Of a stretch of DNA of 64,000 nt, positions 43,739 through 51,550 are shown piece by piece; position 1 is the stretch's first letter; the number at the start of each line of letters is the position of its first letter. The stretch is from positions 1 through 64,000 of the forward strand of contig CADBBB010000001.1 of assembly GCA_902792795.1 (NCBI GenBank), written 5' to 3'. The stretch comes from an uncultured Spirochaetaceae bacterium (GTDB taxonomy: Bacteria; Spirochaetota; Spirochaetia; Treponematales; Treponemataceae). The position numbers and the translations under genes were made by a program. The notes under the pieces were generated by a model. It was not told the origin of the DNA. It was given only the letters and a program-made list of their open reading frames with translations, and ran no database searches.

Positions 43739-43960
43739 TTATTCAACCTCTATCATTTCAGCGTCAACTTTCCGCAAGGAAAGCTCGTAATTGCGCACCG
43801 TCACTTCTATCGGGTCGCCAAGAGGCGCCACCTTGCGAACAAAAATTTCCACGCCTTTTGTAACGCCCATGTCCATAATGCGGCGCTTGACCGCTCCTTC
43901 GCCGTTTAGCTTCACAACCTTGACCGTGTCGCCGACTTTAACGTCGCGCAAAGTTTTCAT
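43739..43960 (-). CDS. feoA: FeoA domain protein (second)
   Basis: 73 residues of the SH3-like FeoA family: VKVGDTVKVVKLNGEGAVKRRIMDMGVTKGVEIFV then PLGDPIEVTVRNYELSLRK. It assists FeoB. GGAGG 5 nt upstream of the ATG at 43960 decides the start over 43972. Confidence 0.92.
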   Translation of the reverse strand: MKTLRDVKVGDTVKVVKLNGEGAVKRRIMDMGVTKGVEIFVRKVAPLGDPIEVTVRNYELSLRKVDAEMIEVE

Positions 43961-43985
43961 ATATTCCTCCAAATTTTTGACAAGA

Positions 43986-44198
43986 TTAAATCATTATGCG
44001 GCGCGCCATGTCTTCGTTGATGGCCACGCGCGATTCCTTTACGCGGACAATGACGTTGCCCGCCAACGAATTTACGACAGTCACTGTTCCGCCAATTGTA
44101 AAGCCAAGCTCTTCCAAATGGCGCTTGATCTCGTCGCTTCCGCCGATTTTTTTTATGATTTGGTCTTTTCCTGTTTCCGCAAGAACTAAGGGCATCAT
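43986..44198 (-). CDS. feoA: FeoA domain protein (first)
   Basis: 70 residues, a second FeoA domain: GSDEIKRHLEELGFTIGGTVTVVNSLAGNVIVRVKESRVAINEDMARRI. Two tandem feoA genes before feoB are common in anaerobes. It is the first gene of the operon feoA-feoA-feoB-small Cys-rich protein. The gap to the second feoA is 25 bp. Confidence 0.9.
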   Translation of the reverse strand: MMPLVLAETGKDQIIKKIGGSDEIKRHLEELGFTIGGTVTVVNSLAGNVIVRVKESRVAINEDMARRIMI

Positions 44199-44226
44199 AA
44201 TTGGCTCCAGAGTATTAGTTACAATT

Positions 44227-44255
44227 ATAATATATTAGATTATGCTAACTGTCAA
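44227..44255 (-). promoter_or_regulatory. feo promoter with possible metal-regulator site
   Basis: TTGACA (44255-44250) and TATTAT (44232-44227) are 17 bp apart. The spacer contains TTAGATTATGCTAA (44235-44248), an interrupted TTAG/CTAA dyad reminiscent of DtxR-family half sites. Regulation by an iron or manganese repressor is plausible but unproven. Confidence 0.55.
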
Positions 44256-44284
44256 TAGGTTTGAGCAATTTTTTAGATTGAATT

Positions 44285-44728
44285 TTACAATTCCTTTTGC
44301 AAATAAATCATGTCCACAAGACGGACGCCGGCCTCGACAATCGGATGGTCGTAGTTGTCGGTAAAAAAATTCTTTACGACATGATGCCGCTTGAATCCGC
44401 ATTTTTCGTAAAAGGGAATCGTAAGCGGGCTGTCTCCCGTTCCGACTTGCAGGGCGTCATAGCCATTATGAAATTTTTCTTCCAAAAATTCAATCAGTTT
44501 TTTGCCGTATCCCTTTCCCTGGCTTTTGGGAACGGTGGCGATGTTCTTTATTTCAAGAACGCCCCCGCCTTCGTCGGTGACAACGCACTCGGCCTTTATT
44601 CCGCCGTCGTCAAGAACGAACATTCGCCCGCGCTCAAGGTAGCGGTCAACCATGTCCTCTTGCTCGTCGGCAAGAAGAAGCAAGTCGAGAAAATCTTTTT
44701 TGTTTGTCTTTATTTCTCTAAATTCCAT
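44285..44728 (-). CDS. GNAT N-acetyltransferase
   Basis: 147 residues with the acetyl-CoA-binding motif A (IKNIATVPKSQGKGYGKKLIEFLEE) and a C-terminal IPFYEKCGFKRHH segment, the standard GNAT fold. Substrate unknown. It overlaps the end of the ABC-F gene by 19 bp and is probably co-transcribed with it. Confidence 0.85.
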   Translation of the reverse strand: MEFREIKTNKKDFLDLLLLADEQEDMVDRYLERGRMFVLDDGGIKAECVVTDEGGGVLEIKNIATVPKSQGKGYGKKLIEFLEEKFHNGYDALQVGTGDSPLTIPFYEKCGFKRHHVVKNFFTDNYDHPIVEAGVRLVDMIYLQKEL

Positions 44729-46269
44729 TTTATTTCTCCAATGTTTTCATTCCGTTCCGCGACAAGATTTTCGTTGGCGATTTTTTGCAAAAAGGCCTTG
44801 TCGTGGCTCACCACAATCATCGCGCAATCCAAAGCGGCGAGCGCGTTTTCCAAAGCCACAACGCTTGTGATGTCCATGTGGTTGGTCGGCTCGTCCAAAA
44901 CCAAAAGCGAAAGCGGCTTTTGGACCGCAAGCGCTATCATCAATTTGCGCAGTTCGCCGGGGCTCAAATTGTCGCCGCGCTTCAATCCCTCCAAACGCTC
45001 CGGCTCGCTTCCAAGCCTGTAAAGCGTCGAAAGAACCTCGCCGCGCTCGCTTTCTTCCAAGCCGTCCAGCTCGTTAAAAATCGCGTCCCTTTGCGCGTCG
45101 GAAATTTCCTGCGGCAAGTAAAGAACCTCGTTGGCTCGCCCCGCCTTTTCCAAGAGCGAAATCACGTGGCGGACAAAAAGCGATTTTCCGGCGCCGTTCT
45201 CACCGGTCAGCGCGATTTTCGTTCCGCGCTTTATTTCCATGCGCTTAATTTTCAGCTTGTAGGAACCGGCTTGCAACATAGTTTCGTCTACGGCGAGCGG
45301 CTTGGAATAGTCGCTTTGGCTTAGCGCGAATCCTTCCTTGCGGCGCAGCGCTTTTTTTACGCTGTCGCGCTCGCTTTCGGTTTGGCGGATTTGCGTTTCA
45401 AGCCTGGCCTTTGCGTCTCCGGTGGAACGGTCCTTTCCAAGAATTCGCGCCGTGTCGATTTTCCTTTGCGCGTCGTGGTCGCGCGGGTCGATCGTTTTTT
45501 TGGAAAGGCGCGCCTTGGCCTTTTGGTTTTGCGCTTCAAGCGCGGCGCTCCTTCCGCGCTCGGCCGCAGCCTTTGCGTTAAGCCGCTCCCATTCGCCGCG
45601 AGACTGGTCGGCGCCGCTTTGCCGCAATTCCAACGCCTTTGTAAGGCCGCACGGATAAGAGTCATAGACAACGCAATCCCGGCCTCCCGCAAAGGCAACG
45701 GCTTCGTTGTAAAGGTAAACCGTCCGCGCGCAAAGACTGTCGGCAAAAGCGCGGTCGTGGCTTACGATGATTCCCGTTCCGGAAAAATCGCCTAGCGCCT
45801 CGCAAATCATTCGCGCGGTCTTTGCGTCAAGGTGGTTGGTCGGCTCGTCCAGCAACAAAACGGCGGGGCGCTCGGCTAAAGCGCAGGCGATTTGAATGCG
45901 CTTTTTTTCGCCGCCCGACAAAGTTTCGTAGCGCTCAAGCATTTCCTCGGTCACGCAGAGGCGCGAAAAAAATTTGCGCGCCTCGTTGTCGTCCGACCAA
46001 AAGGCCGCGTAAAGATTTTCGGGCGGCTCCGCGGTTTCTTGCGCGCAGTAAACCACGTCCTTTTCCGCGTTTCCATTCCCGCCGCAAGAAATTTTTCCGT
46101 CGTCAGGAGCGAGAATCCCTGCAATAAGTTTTAGCAGCGTGCTCTTTCCGCAGCCGTTGCTTCCCGCAACGCAAGTCCAACCTTCCGCAATTTGAATGGT
46201 AAAATCTTCGAACAAATTTGCGTTTGACTCAGGATAAGAGAAGTTAAGTTTTGTGATTTGAATTGACAT
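44710..46269 (-). CDS. ABC-F family ATPase
   Basis: 519 residues with two ABC domains in one chain and no membrane segment. The first has GSNGCGKST, LSGGEKKRIQIA and VLLLDEPTNHLD; the second has GENGAGKS, LSPGELRKLMIA and LLVLDEPTNHMD. A charged linker (about 220-320) joins them. ABC-F proteins act on the ribosome; some protect it from antibiotics. The start at 46269 follows GGAGG. A leader with a 3-codon uORF precedes it, which is common for antibiotic-inducible members. Confidence 0.85.
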   Translation of the reverse strand: MSIQITKLNFSYPESNANLFEDFTIQIAEGWTCVAGSNGCGKSTLLKLIAGILAPDDGKISCGGNGNAEKDVVYCAQETAEPPENLYAAFWSDDNEARKFFSRLCVTEEMLERYETLSGGEKKRIQIACALAERPAVLLLDEPTNHLDAKTARMICEALGDFSGTGIIVSHDRAFADSLCARTVYLYNEAVAFAGGRDCVVYDSYPCGLTKALELRQSGADQSRGEWERLNAKAAAERGRSAALEAQNQKAKARLSKKTIDPRDHDAQRKIDTARILGKDRSTGDAKARLETQIRQTESERDSVKKALRRKEGFALSQSDYSKPLAVDETMLQAGSYKLKIKRMEIKRGTKIALTGENGAGKSLFVRHVISLLEKAGRANEVLYLPQEISDAQRDAIFNELDGLEESERGEVLSTLYRLGSEPERLEGLKRGDNLSPGELRKLMIALAVQKPLSLLVLDEPTNHMDITSVVALENALAALDCAMIVVSHDKAFLQKIANENLVAERNENIGEIKWNLEK

Positions 46270-46349
46270 TTTGGCCTCCAAAAAATAGAAGCCAGCCACA
46301 GAAAGCGGACGCCCGGCCGACAAAAATAACTGCAACTGACTTCCAAAAA

Positions 46350-46384
46350 TCGCCCCGCGCCCTTCGCGCCAAGCGTTTTTTTTA
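46350..46384. repeat. Partial module of the dispersed GC-rich repeat
   Basis: CGCCCCGCGCCCTTCGCGC followed by a T-run matches the end module of the copy at 27593-27744. It lies in the ABC-F leader. Confidence 0.45.
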
Positions 46385-46397
46385 ACGGAAATCAGAA

Positions 46398-46409
46398 TTA
46401 CAGTATCAT
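46398..46409 (-). promoter_or_regulatory. Short uORF in the ABC-F leader
   Basis: ATG-ATA-CTG-TAA with AGGAGAC 9 nt upstream (46425-46419). TTGACA (46471-46466) and TATAAT (46450-46445) lie upstream, though only 15 bp apart. Between uORF and gene lies a GC-rich block with a T-run (46350-46384 region) that could act as attenuator. Confidence 0.4.
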
Positions 46410-46484
46410 CGGCAGCGTGTCTCCTAAATGAAAAGATAAGTTATATTATAAAGATTTTGGAAAAGTGTCAATTGGGGGGAAAAC

Positions 46485-47171
46485 TTACCTAAACATCCGC
46501 TCCCATTCTTCGTCGCTCAAATCGCAATAGTGAATGTCTTTTTCAAAGCGGACATGGTTGAGGGAGGGGAGGCAAAAGACGGCGGCCACTTTTTGCAAGT
46601 CATGCTCGCCAAGATTGTTTCCGTGGTAAATTGTGTACAAACCTGTGTCCTCGTGATAAACGACACGGCCGCGAGGAATTGAAAAGTATTCCTCGCGCAA
46701 TTTTGGCGGAAGGACTTTCAACTGCGTCGAACCCTTGCTAAACTCTTCCCAATATTCCGCGTGGTCTTTTGTGCCTGTAATCGCCTTGTCGTAGCGCGCG
46801 CCTTCTGCCAAAGGAACCGCATGAACAAAAAGCGGCAAGCCATAATAAAACCAAAAGATTCCGACACGCGGCTTTTCTTCCGTAAGATAGTCGTCAACCG
46901 CATACAAAAATTCCTGAATTTTGGAATCGTCATAGTAGCAATCCGCGTCGCTTTTTAATATTTTGGAATTGACAATATGCGGAAAAGCGATTGACGCGCA
47001 AGAACAAAGCGCCTGCCCCTTGCGCCAGTCTGGATGCTTTTTCCGCTCCTGTTCCGAAAACAAAACAAGCGCGTCAAGCAATTCCTTTCGTATCGCGCTT
47101 TCCTTGTAAAGCATTTTCATAACCTCCGCGACGGCTTTCTTTTCTTCGTCAGCGCTCTCAACAACATTCAT
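46485..47171 (-). CDS. Uncharacterised protein under the TCTATCA-N5-TGATAGA operator
   Basis: 228 residues, soluble. Recognisable features are few: an alpha-helical start (VAEVMKMLYKESAIRKELLDALVLF), a CSCASIAFPHIVN segment, and a C-terminal part with RVVYHEDTGLYTIYHGNNLGEHDLQKVAAVF. I cannot name a family. A TATTGT -10 lies 6 nt before the ATG and the operator 47194-47212 covers the -35 region, so the gene belongs to the WYL regulon. It faces away from the next regulon member. Confidence 0.6.
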   Translation of the reverse strand: MNVVESADEEKKAVAEVMKMLYKESAIRKELLDALVLFSEQERKKHPDWRKGQALCSCASIAFPHIVNSKILKSDADCYYDDSKIQEFLYAVDDYLTEEKPRVGIFWFYYGLPLFVHAVPLAEGARYDKAITGTKDHAEYWEEFSKGSTQLKVLPPKLREEYFSIPRGRVVYHEDTGLYTIYHGNNLGEHDLQKVAAVFCLPSLNHVRFEKDIHYCDLSDEEWERMFR

Positions 47172-47193
47172 ACATATACAATACCACACTTGC

Positions 47194-47212
47194 TCTATCA
47201 TATCGTGATAGA
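47194..47212. promoter_or_regulatory. WYL-regulon operator 1
   Basis: TCTATCA-TATCG-TGATAGA, perfect 7-bp arms, over the -35 region of the minus-strand gene at 46485-47171. Confidence 0.85.
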
Positions 47213-47248
47213 TTAGAATGTAAAATTTGCAAAAAAAATAATTTTCAC

Positions 47249-47267
47249 TCTATCACAAAATGATAGA
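47249..47267. promoter_or_regulatory. WYL-regulon operator 2
   Basis: TCTATCA-CAAAA-TGATAGA, overlapping the -35 of the plus-strand gene at 47307 (-10 TATAAT at 47277-47282). Confidence 0.85.
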
Positions 47268-47306
47268 CCGCAATGCTATAATGGCGACATAACGCAGGAG
47301 GAAAAT

Positions 47307-47879
47307 ATGAGACTGTCGGAAAAAGAGCGAAAAGCGATTGAGGCAAAATTGGAAAAACGTCGCGAAAAGCTGAACAAAAATTTTAAGTGGACGCCCGAAA
47401 ACACGCAAAAAATCATCGACCTAAACAACGCGCTTTATGGCCTCTACCGCGCGGCCTACGATGAAATTGTCCGACTTGACGGCGAATACAAAAAGCGCTT
47501 CGCCGCCGGAGACAACAACTACAAGAACTACACGCTTGAACTTGAAATGTGGTATGTCGCGCCCGACGGCCTTAGCGAAGAAGAGGAAGATTTGTGGAAC
47601 GACCTTGAGGAACACACAATTTTTTGGGGCCCTTCCTTTATTGTCCGAGGCGAAAACGGAACAAGCGAAATCAAGCCGTTCGAAGAGCAAATGCTAATCG
47701 ACGACAAATCCTGGAACGAATACCCCTTCAACACAAGAGCGTTGGACGGAATTTACATCCACTATTTTATGCACGACATCTTCAACCACAACAACACCTA
47801 CTCGCTGGAAGACGCGGTAAAGATGAAGCCGGAAGATTTCTTTTGGCAAATCAAAGTCTGCCACGAGCATTGGGGTTGA
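47307..47879 (+). CDS. Uncharacterised regulon protein, paralogue of 47904-48479
   Basis: 190 residues, charged N-terminal helix (SEKERKAIEAKLEKRREKLN), then FKWTPENTQKIIDLNN, GDNNYKNYTLELEMWY, WNEYPFNTRALDGIYIHYFMHD and TYSLEDAVKMKPEDFF. The same landmarks recur in order in the protein encoded at 47904-48479 on the other strand, so the two are diverged paralogues. No known family recognised. Strong ribosome site AGGAGG; operator 2 on its promoter. Confidence 0.7.
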   Translation: MRLSEKERKAIEAKLEKRREKLNKNFKWTPENTQKIIDLNNALYGLYRAAYDEIVRLDGEYKKRFAAGDNNYKNYTLELEMWYVAPDGLSEEEEDLWNDLEEHTIFWGPSFIVRGENGTSEIKPFEEQMLIDDKSWNEYPFNTRALDGIYIHYFMHDIFNHNNTYSLEDAVKMKPEDFFWQIKVCHEHWG

Positions 47880-47903
47880 TTTTTTACCCCGCGTTCACCC
47901 ACC

Positions 47904-48479
47904 TTAATTCCTTATCTCAAAGCAGGGTGTAAACCATTCGGGATTCAGATAAAGGATGTCGTCAAGCGTGTATGTGCCGCGCTCAAGCAAAGTGTAAAGG
48001 TAGCGCGTGATGTAATGGTCTTGGTCGGGAAGCTCGCGGAACGGCCAAGTCCAGTTATAGTTTGTGTCGCGGCGCAATTCCTCTTCCAGCGAACCAAGCG
48101 GCTCCCCAGCGCTGGCGTAAAGTTCGTTGCACAAGTCAAAGTCAGTGCAAAAGCAAACGTCCCGCATGGTGTCGCTGTCTCCTGTGGGAGTTTCATAGTC
48201 GGAATCTTCCGGCGGCTCGTAGTCTAAATATGCGTCCACGGAATAGTTTTCGTAATAGGAATGGCCGGAAGCAATCAAAACGTCAAGGTCGCTCTTTACG
48301 CTTGCGAGCAATTTGTAAAGCTCATTTTCCTTTTGAATGATTCCGTCGTTGACCGCAAAAAACCGTTCCATCTTTTCTTGCGTCCATTGGAACTTGTCCG
48401 GCGCCCCGCAAGCCCAATGCCTTTCCACCCAATCGGAATGCCGCTTTTCAACTTTCCGCTGTTCCTTTTCAAACGCCAT
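47904..48479 (-). CDS. Uncharacterised regulon protein, paralogue of 47307-47879
   Basis: 191 residues. Landmarks FQWTQEKMERFFAVND, GHSYYENYSVDAYLDYE, WTWPFRELPDQDHYITRYLY and TYTLDDILYLNPEWF align in order with the neighbouring plus-strand protein. Third gene of the operator-3 operon (gap 17 bp from the UDG-like gene). Function unknown; duplication within one regulon suggests related but non-identical roles or partners. Confidence 0.7.
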   Translation of the reverse strand: MAFEKEQRKVEKRHSDWVERHWACGAPDKFQWTQEKMERFFAVNDGIIQKENELYKLLASVKSDLDVLIASGHSYYENYSVDAYLDYEPPEDSDYETPTGDSDTMRDVCFCTDFDLCNELYASAGEPLGSLEEELRRDTNYNWTWPFRELPDQDHYITRYLYTLLERGTYTLDDILYLNPEWFTPCFEIRN

Positions 48480-48496
48480 CCGCGTTTCTCCCGCCG

Positions 48497-49177
48497 TTAC
48501 CCCAGGGCTTTTGAAAGTTGAGCGACGACATTCTCGATGTTCTTAAAGGTGCTGTAAGATCTGGAAAATTGCAAAACCGTGATGTCGCCGATGTGGCCTT
48601 TTGCAAAGGTGTCCGTCTTTTCGTCTTGAACATATTCGCCCTTAAAGCTCCATTCTTTGAGCCACTCCAAGGCGGTCGCGCCCTCGCAAACTAGAATCTT
48701 GGGATGAACCAGGCCGACAACTTGCTTTGTCCAATTGCCAAAAACTTCGTAGGGAGCGATGTTAAGTTTTCCGCGAATCTGCGTGAAAAGCTTTTTGAGG
48801 GCCGATTCGTCTTCCGTGGCCAAATAGCAAAAATTTGTCTTTACGCTTTTTGAAAGAACGTCCAAACGGTTCAAGCCCTTGGGGCCAAAGACATATTGCC
48901 ATTCATACTTAAGCTGGTAGTCTTGCGTGGCGTCAACGTATTCCATAATTTTGAGCGGCTCAAAAAAATGGCAAGGCGCGCCGTTGATGTTGAAATATCC
49001 CGCGCCGGGATTTATTCCAAGAAACATCACATGCGGCTTTTCAACCACAGGGCTGTACCACAAGGAAGCGCCTCTATACAGCGCTTTGATTTCCCCGTCG
49101 GTTTCATAAAGCGCCGCAAGCTTTGCGTCAATTTGGCGCGCCTCTTCTTGCAGTTCCAAAAGCGTTGACATATCCAT
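48497..49177 (-). CDS. Uracil-DNA-glycosylase-like fold protein
   Basis: 226 residues. VMFLGINPGAGYFN resembles UDG motif A (GINPG), the strand ILVCEGATALEWL and the late FSRSYSTFKNI occupy positions of later UDG-superfamily strands. It may remove modified bases or act in a nucleic-acid defence role; catalytic residues cannot be fixed by eye. Middle gene of the operator-3 operon. Confidence 0.5.
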   Translation of the reverse strand: MDMSTLLELQEEARQIDAKLAALYETDGEIKALYRGASLWYSPVVEKPHVMFLGINPGAGYFNINGAPCHFFEPLKIMEYVDATQDYQLKYEWQYVFGPKGLNRLDVLSKSVKTNFCYLATEDESALKKLFTQIRGKLNIAPYEVFGNWTKQVVGLVHPKILVCEGATALEWLKEWSFKGEYVQDEKTDTFAKGHIGDITVLQFSRSYSTFKNIENVVAQLSKALG

Positions 49178-49192
49178 AAAAACTCCTTGGCT

Positions 49193-49411
49193 CTATTCGT
49201 CCAATTTTTCTTTTATCTTATTTGCGAGGAACAGGGAAGAGCCCACGACTGCGCCGGCTCCCGCTCCTATAGCAGTTCCCGCCACAGGAATAAAGCTGCC
49301 CACAATCGCTCCCACCGCCGTTGGCGCCGCGATAAAGGCTCCTACTTCCGCAACGCTCTGCTTGGCCTCTCTTCCGCCATCGGGAAGCATGTCAAAAATC
49401 GTTTCGCTCAT
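49193..49411 (-). CDS. Glycine-zipper membrane peptide
   Basis: 72 residues: a polar N-terminus, then a glycine/alanine-rich hydrophobic region with GxxxG spacing (VGAIVGSFIPVAGTAIGAGAGAVVG) and a basic end. Such zippers insert in membranes and oligomerise. It leads the three-gene operon with the UDG-like protein and the paralogous unknown, under operator 3, with AAGGAG upstream. Confidence 0.65.
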   Translation of the reverse strand: MSETIFDMLPDGGREAKQSVAEVGAFIAAPTAVGAIVGSFIPVAGTAIGAGAGAVVGSSLFLANKIKEKLDE

Positions 49412-49459
49412 AATTTTTCTCCTTGCGTGTTAAACGCGCGTCTAATGTAACATAGGCGG

Positions 49460-49478
49460 TCTATCATTTCATGATAGA
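49460..49478. promoter_or_regulatory. WYL-regulon operator 3
   Basis: TCTATCA-TTTCA-TGATAGA. The minus-strand -10 TATGTT (49454-49449) is 17 bp from the hexamer inside the site (49477-49472), so binding would block the promoter. It also holds the stop codon of the 37-residue peptide gene. Confidence 0.85.
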
Positions 49479-49577
49479 GGGGGAATCTTTTTCCCCAATA
49501 TTTTCCTCTTTGCTGATAAGTGAACCAACAAGAGAGCCGACCCCAATTCCAATTGCTGTACAAACTATTATCAACAT
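49464..49577 (-). CDS. 37-residue glycine-rich membrane peptide
   Basis: Encodes 37 residues beginning MLIIVCTAIGIGVGSLVGSLIS, a glycine-zipper helix, then a charged tail. It starts 1 nt after the stop of the 62-residue gene, with AGGTGA as ribosome site, so translation is coupled. Its stop TGA falls in the left half of operator 3. Too short for family assignment; the coupled second zipper peptide upstream supports it. Confidence 0.55.
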   Translation of the reverse strand: MLIIVCTAIGIGVGSLVGSLISKEENIGEKDSPSIMK

Positions 49578-49578
49578 A

Positions 49579-49767
49579 TTATTTCACCTCCAAAAATAAA
49601 CCTATAATCTTATCTATAGGCAAGTGTTTTGAAACACACTTGTCATAAAGCTCAAAGGCCTTAAATAAATTTTCATTTATTATTTTTCCTTTTGGAGTTG
49701 ATGTGAGTACAGCGCCCACTACCGCTCCGATTCCGCCAAAAACTAGTTTACAAGCCATTTTTTCCAT
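49579..49767 (-). CDS. 62-residue glycine-zipper peptide
   Basis: Begins MEKMACKLVFGGIGAVVGAVL, a hydrophobic glycine-zipper segment, followed by a basic helix ending DKIIGLFLEVK. GGAGG lies 9 nt upstream of the start. It resembles the operator-3 peptide (49193-49411) in design though not in alignment. It is followed by the 37-residue peptide gene. Confidence 0.55.
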   Translation of the reverse strand: MEKMACKLVFGGIGAVVGAVLTSTPKGKIINENLFKAFELYDKCVSKHLPIDKIIGLFLEVK

Positions 49768-49842
49768 AAGTCAAAACCTCCATGTTTTTATTAACTTTAG
49801 CCACCACTATTCTACGATTATTCCATCCAATTTGGTCAAAAC

Positions 49843-50268
49843 TCATGCGACTTTTTCTGAAAGATAGTTATTCATAAAAATATATGCATCAACCATATTG
49901 AAAATGTGTTTTGCCAGACACATTTTGAGGCATTCATCCGCTTTATTATTCTTTACAAACTGAAAACCGCACAACGACAAAAGATGTTCCGCTTCTTCGA
50001 TGGAACATTCGAGACCTATCATCAATTTTCGCGCATTGACGAGATTAGGAGAATTTTTTCCTGAAATATAATTAGACCAATTTTGCTTAGATATGTCAGC
50101 CTTTTTATACACATCCGTTGATATAAGATTCTTTTCCCGCATTAAAAATCTTATATAATCAGCTATTTCATTTTTATTACAGAACAACTCGCTGTTAAAA
50201 AAGCAATCTGAGATAGAATATGAATTTTTAGAATAGATTTTGTTTGAAGACATAGACAATAACCTCAT
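49843..50268 (-). CDS. Small XRE-like DNA-binding protein
   Basis: 141 residues. The segment NEIADYIRFLMREKNLISTDVYKKADISKQNWSNYISGKNSPNLVNARKLMIGL looks like a helix-turn-helix, followed by SIEEAEHLLSLCGFQF, a pairing seen in small regulators next to toxic or defence genes. The start could be 50268 or the Met at 50253, which has GAGG 9 nt upstream. It precedes the two zipper peptides by 75 bp. Function as their regulator is inferred. The upstream gap 50269-50503 contains a perfect GCTACAA/TTGTAGC hairpin. Confidence 0.55.
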   Translation of the reverse strand: MRLLSMSSNKIYSKNSYSISDCFFNSELFCNKNEIADYIRFLMREKNLISTDVYKKADISKQNWSNYISGKNSPNLVNARKLMIGLECSIEEAEHLLSLCGFQFVKNNKADECLKMCLAKHIFNMVDAYIFMNNYLSEKVA

Positions 50269-50503
50269 AAAAACTTACAAACCCTCTGGTCTTTTTGCAA
50301 AAAGGCCATCTACAGAGAATCTGTTTTGATAGTTTTTAATATTTGTGGAGATTTTCACAAAATCGCCACAACCAACTGGTTATTGTCTTGAATGAATAAA
50401 TTCAAGTGCTACAACCTTGTAGCAATATTAAATATATAAGGGTTTAAATAAAAAGTCAAGAAAAATATTATTATTTTTTCAAAAAAGTCAAATCTGATTT
50501 GAC

Positions 50504-51550
50504 TCACTGCATAATTATATACATTAAAAAACTATAGACTTTAGAATCTTTATATTCATCAAGTTCCGTATTACAAATAATTTCATCGCACATTTTATCC
50601 TCAACTCGTCTGATAACATCACTACGCTGTCCTGGTCCAGTTTTGTCACAATGCACAACACCAAAATTATCTGTATCTGATTTTTTTAGAACATAATAGC
50701 AAGCTAAAATCCCCATTAAATCGTGACCTCTACAATAAATCCATTCTTTATTATGAAAATCTGTAGGCAGTTTCAACAAATCAATGGCTGACTTATTTCC
50801 TCTTGGAATATCAATCAAAATTTGCTTGAGATTTATATCTTCATTTTGAATATACTTTTCATATTTAATTGGCTGTCCTTCTGGAAATACTGTTTTAAAA
50901 CTTAAACCTAGATTATGCAATGAATTTTCTTTTCTGATATAACCAAGTTTACAAGCACATGTGATTGCAAAATATAAATCATTCAGATACGTTGTTTCAG
51001 AAAAATAATTTTTACATATATTCTCAACTGTTTTTTTATCAAACATAAAAGACATTGTTTCTATATCATTAGAATCTGTACTTATAATTCTTCTTTCCTT
51101 TATAATATCTATATCTTTGAGTTTAGTCTCTTTTTCAATTCCATATTGTTGGATAGAAACATTATCATCATCAAAATCTTTATCCACAATACCATAGAAT
51201 TTTTGCTGTAATTGCTCCAAACAATTTTTTTCATCAAGAAATCGCTTTTTTATAATAATTATTATGGCTTCCTTTACATAAACACATCCATGATTTCCTA
51301 AGTAGAATTGTCTCCCTTTTTTTTCTAACTTATCATATCTTTTATATTTGTTAGGATAGCCTTCTAATGTATGTATTTTTAACTGTTTGCTTGTGTCATA
51401 TTTTTCTATACAGCGACTAAAAAATCTCTCATCGTTTTTTCCTTCCACTAAAAGAACTTTTCCGGGACCTTTTCTTAAAAATTCTTTAGCAGTAAGGGCA
51501 TTTTCTGAAAATTTCGGGATATCGGATTTATGAATTAAAGTATTTCTCAT
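50504..51550 (-). CDS. TOPRIM-like DUF4435 effector of a PARIS-like pair
   Basis: 348 residues. VLLVEGKNDERFF near residues 32-44 (acidic Glu36, Asp40) and YGIVDKDFDDDN then STDSNDIETMSF give the TOPRIM-like acidic pattern of DUF4435. In PARIS systems the equivalent AriB nuclease is released by its ATPase partner when phage anti-restriction proteins are sensed. The start overlaps the ATPase gene by 23 bp. Strongly AT-rich, unlike flanking regulon genes. Confidence 0.65.
   Translation of the reverse strand: MRNTLIHKSDIPKFSENALTAKEFLRKGPGKVLLVEGKNDERFFSRCIEKYDTSKQLKIHTLEGYPNKYKRYDKLEKKGRQFYLGNHGCVYVKEAIIIIIKKRFLDEKNCLEQLQQKFYGIVDKDFDDDNVSIQQYGIEKETKLKDIDIIKERRIISTDSNDIETMSFMFDKKTVENICKNYFSETTYLNDLYFAITCACKLGYIRKENSLHNLGLSFKTVFPEGQPIKYEKYIQNEDINLKQILIDIPRGNKSAIDLLKLPTDFHNKEWIYCRGHDLMGILACYYVLKKSDTDNFGVVHCDKTGPGQRSDVIRRVEDKMCDEIICNTELDEYKDSKVYSFLMYIIMQ

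Noticed and set aside
43740-43756. CTATCA half-site near the feoA end
   Set aside because: Only one arm of the WYL-regulon palindrome; lies in coding sequence.
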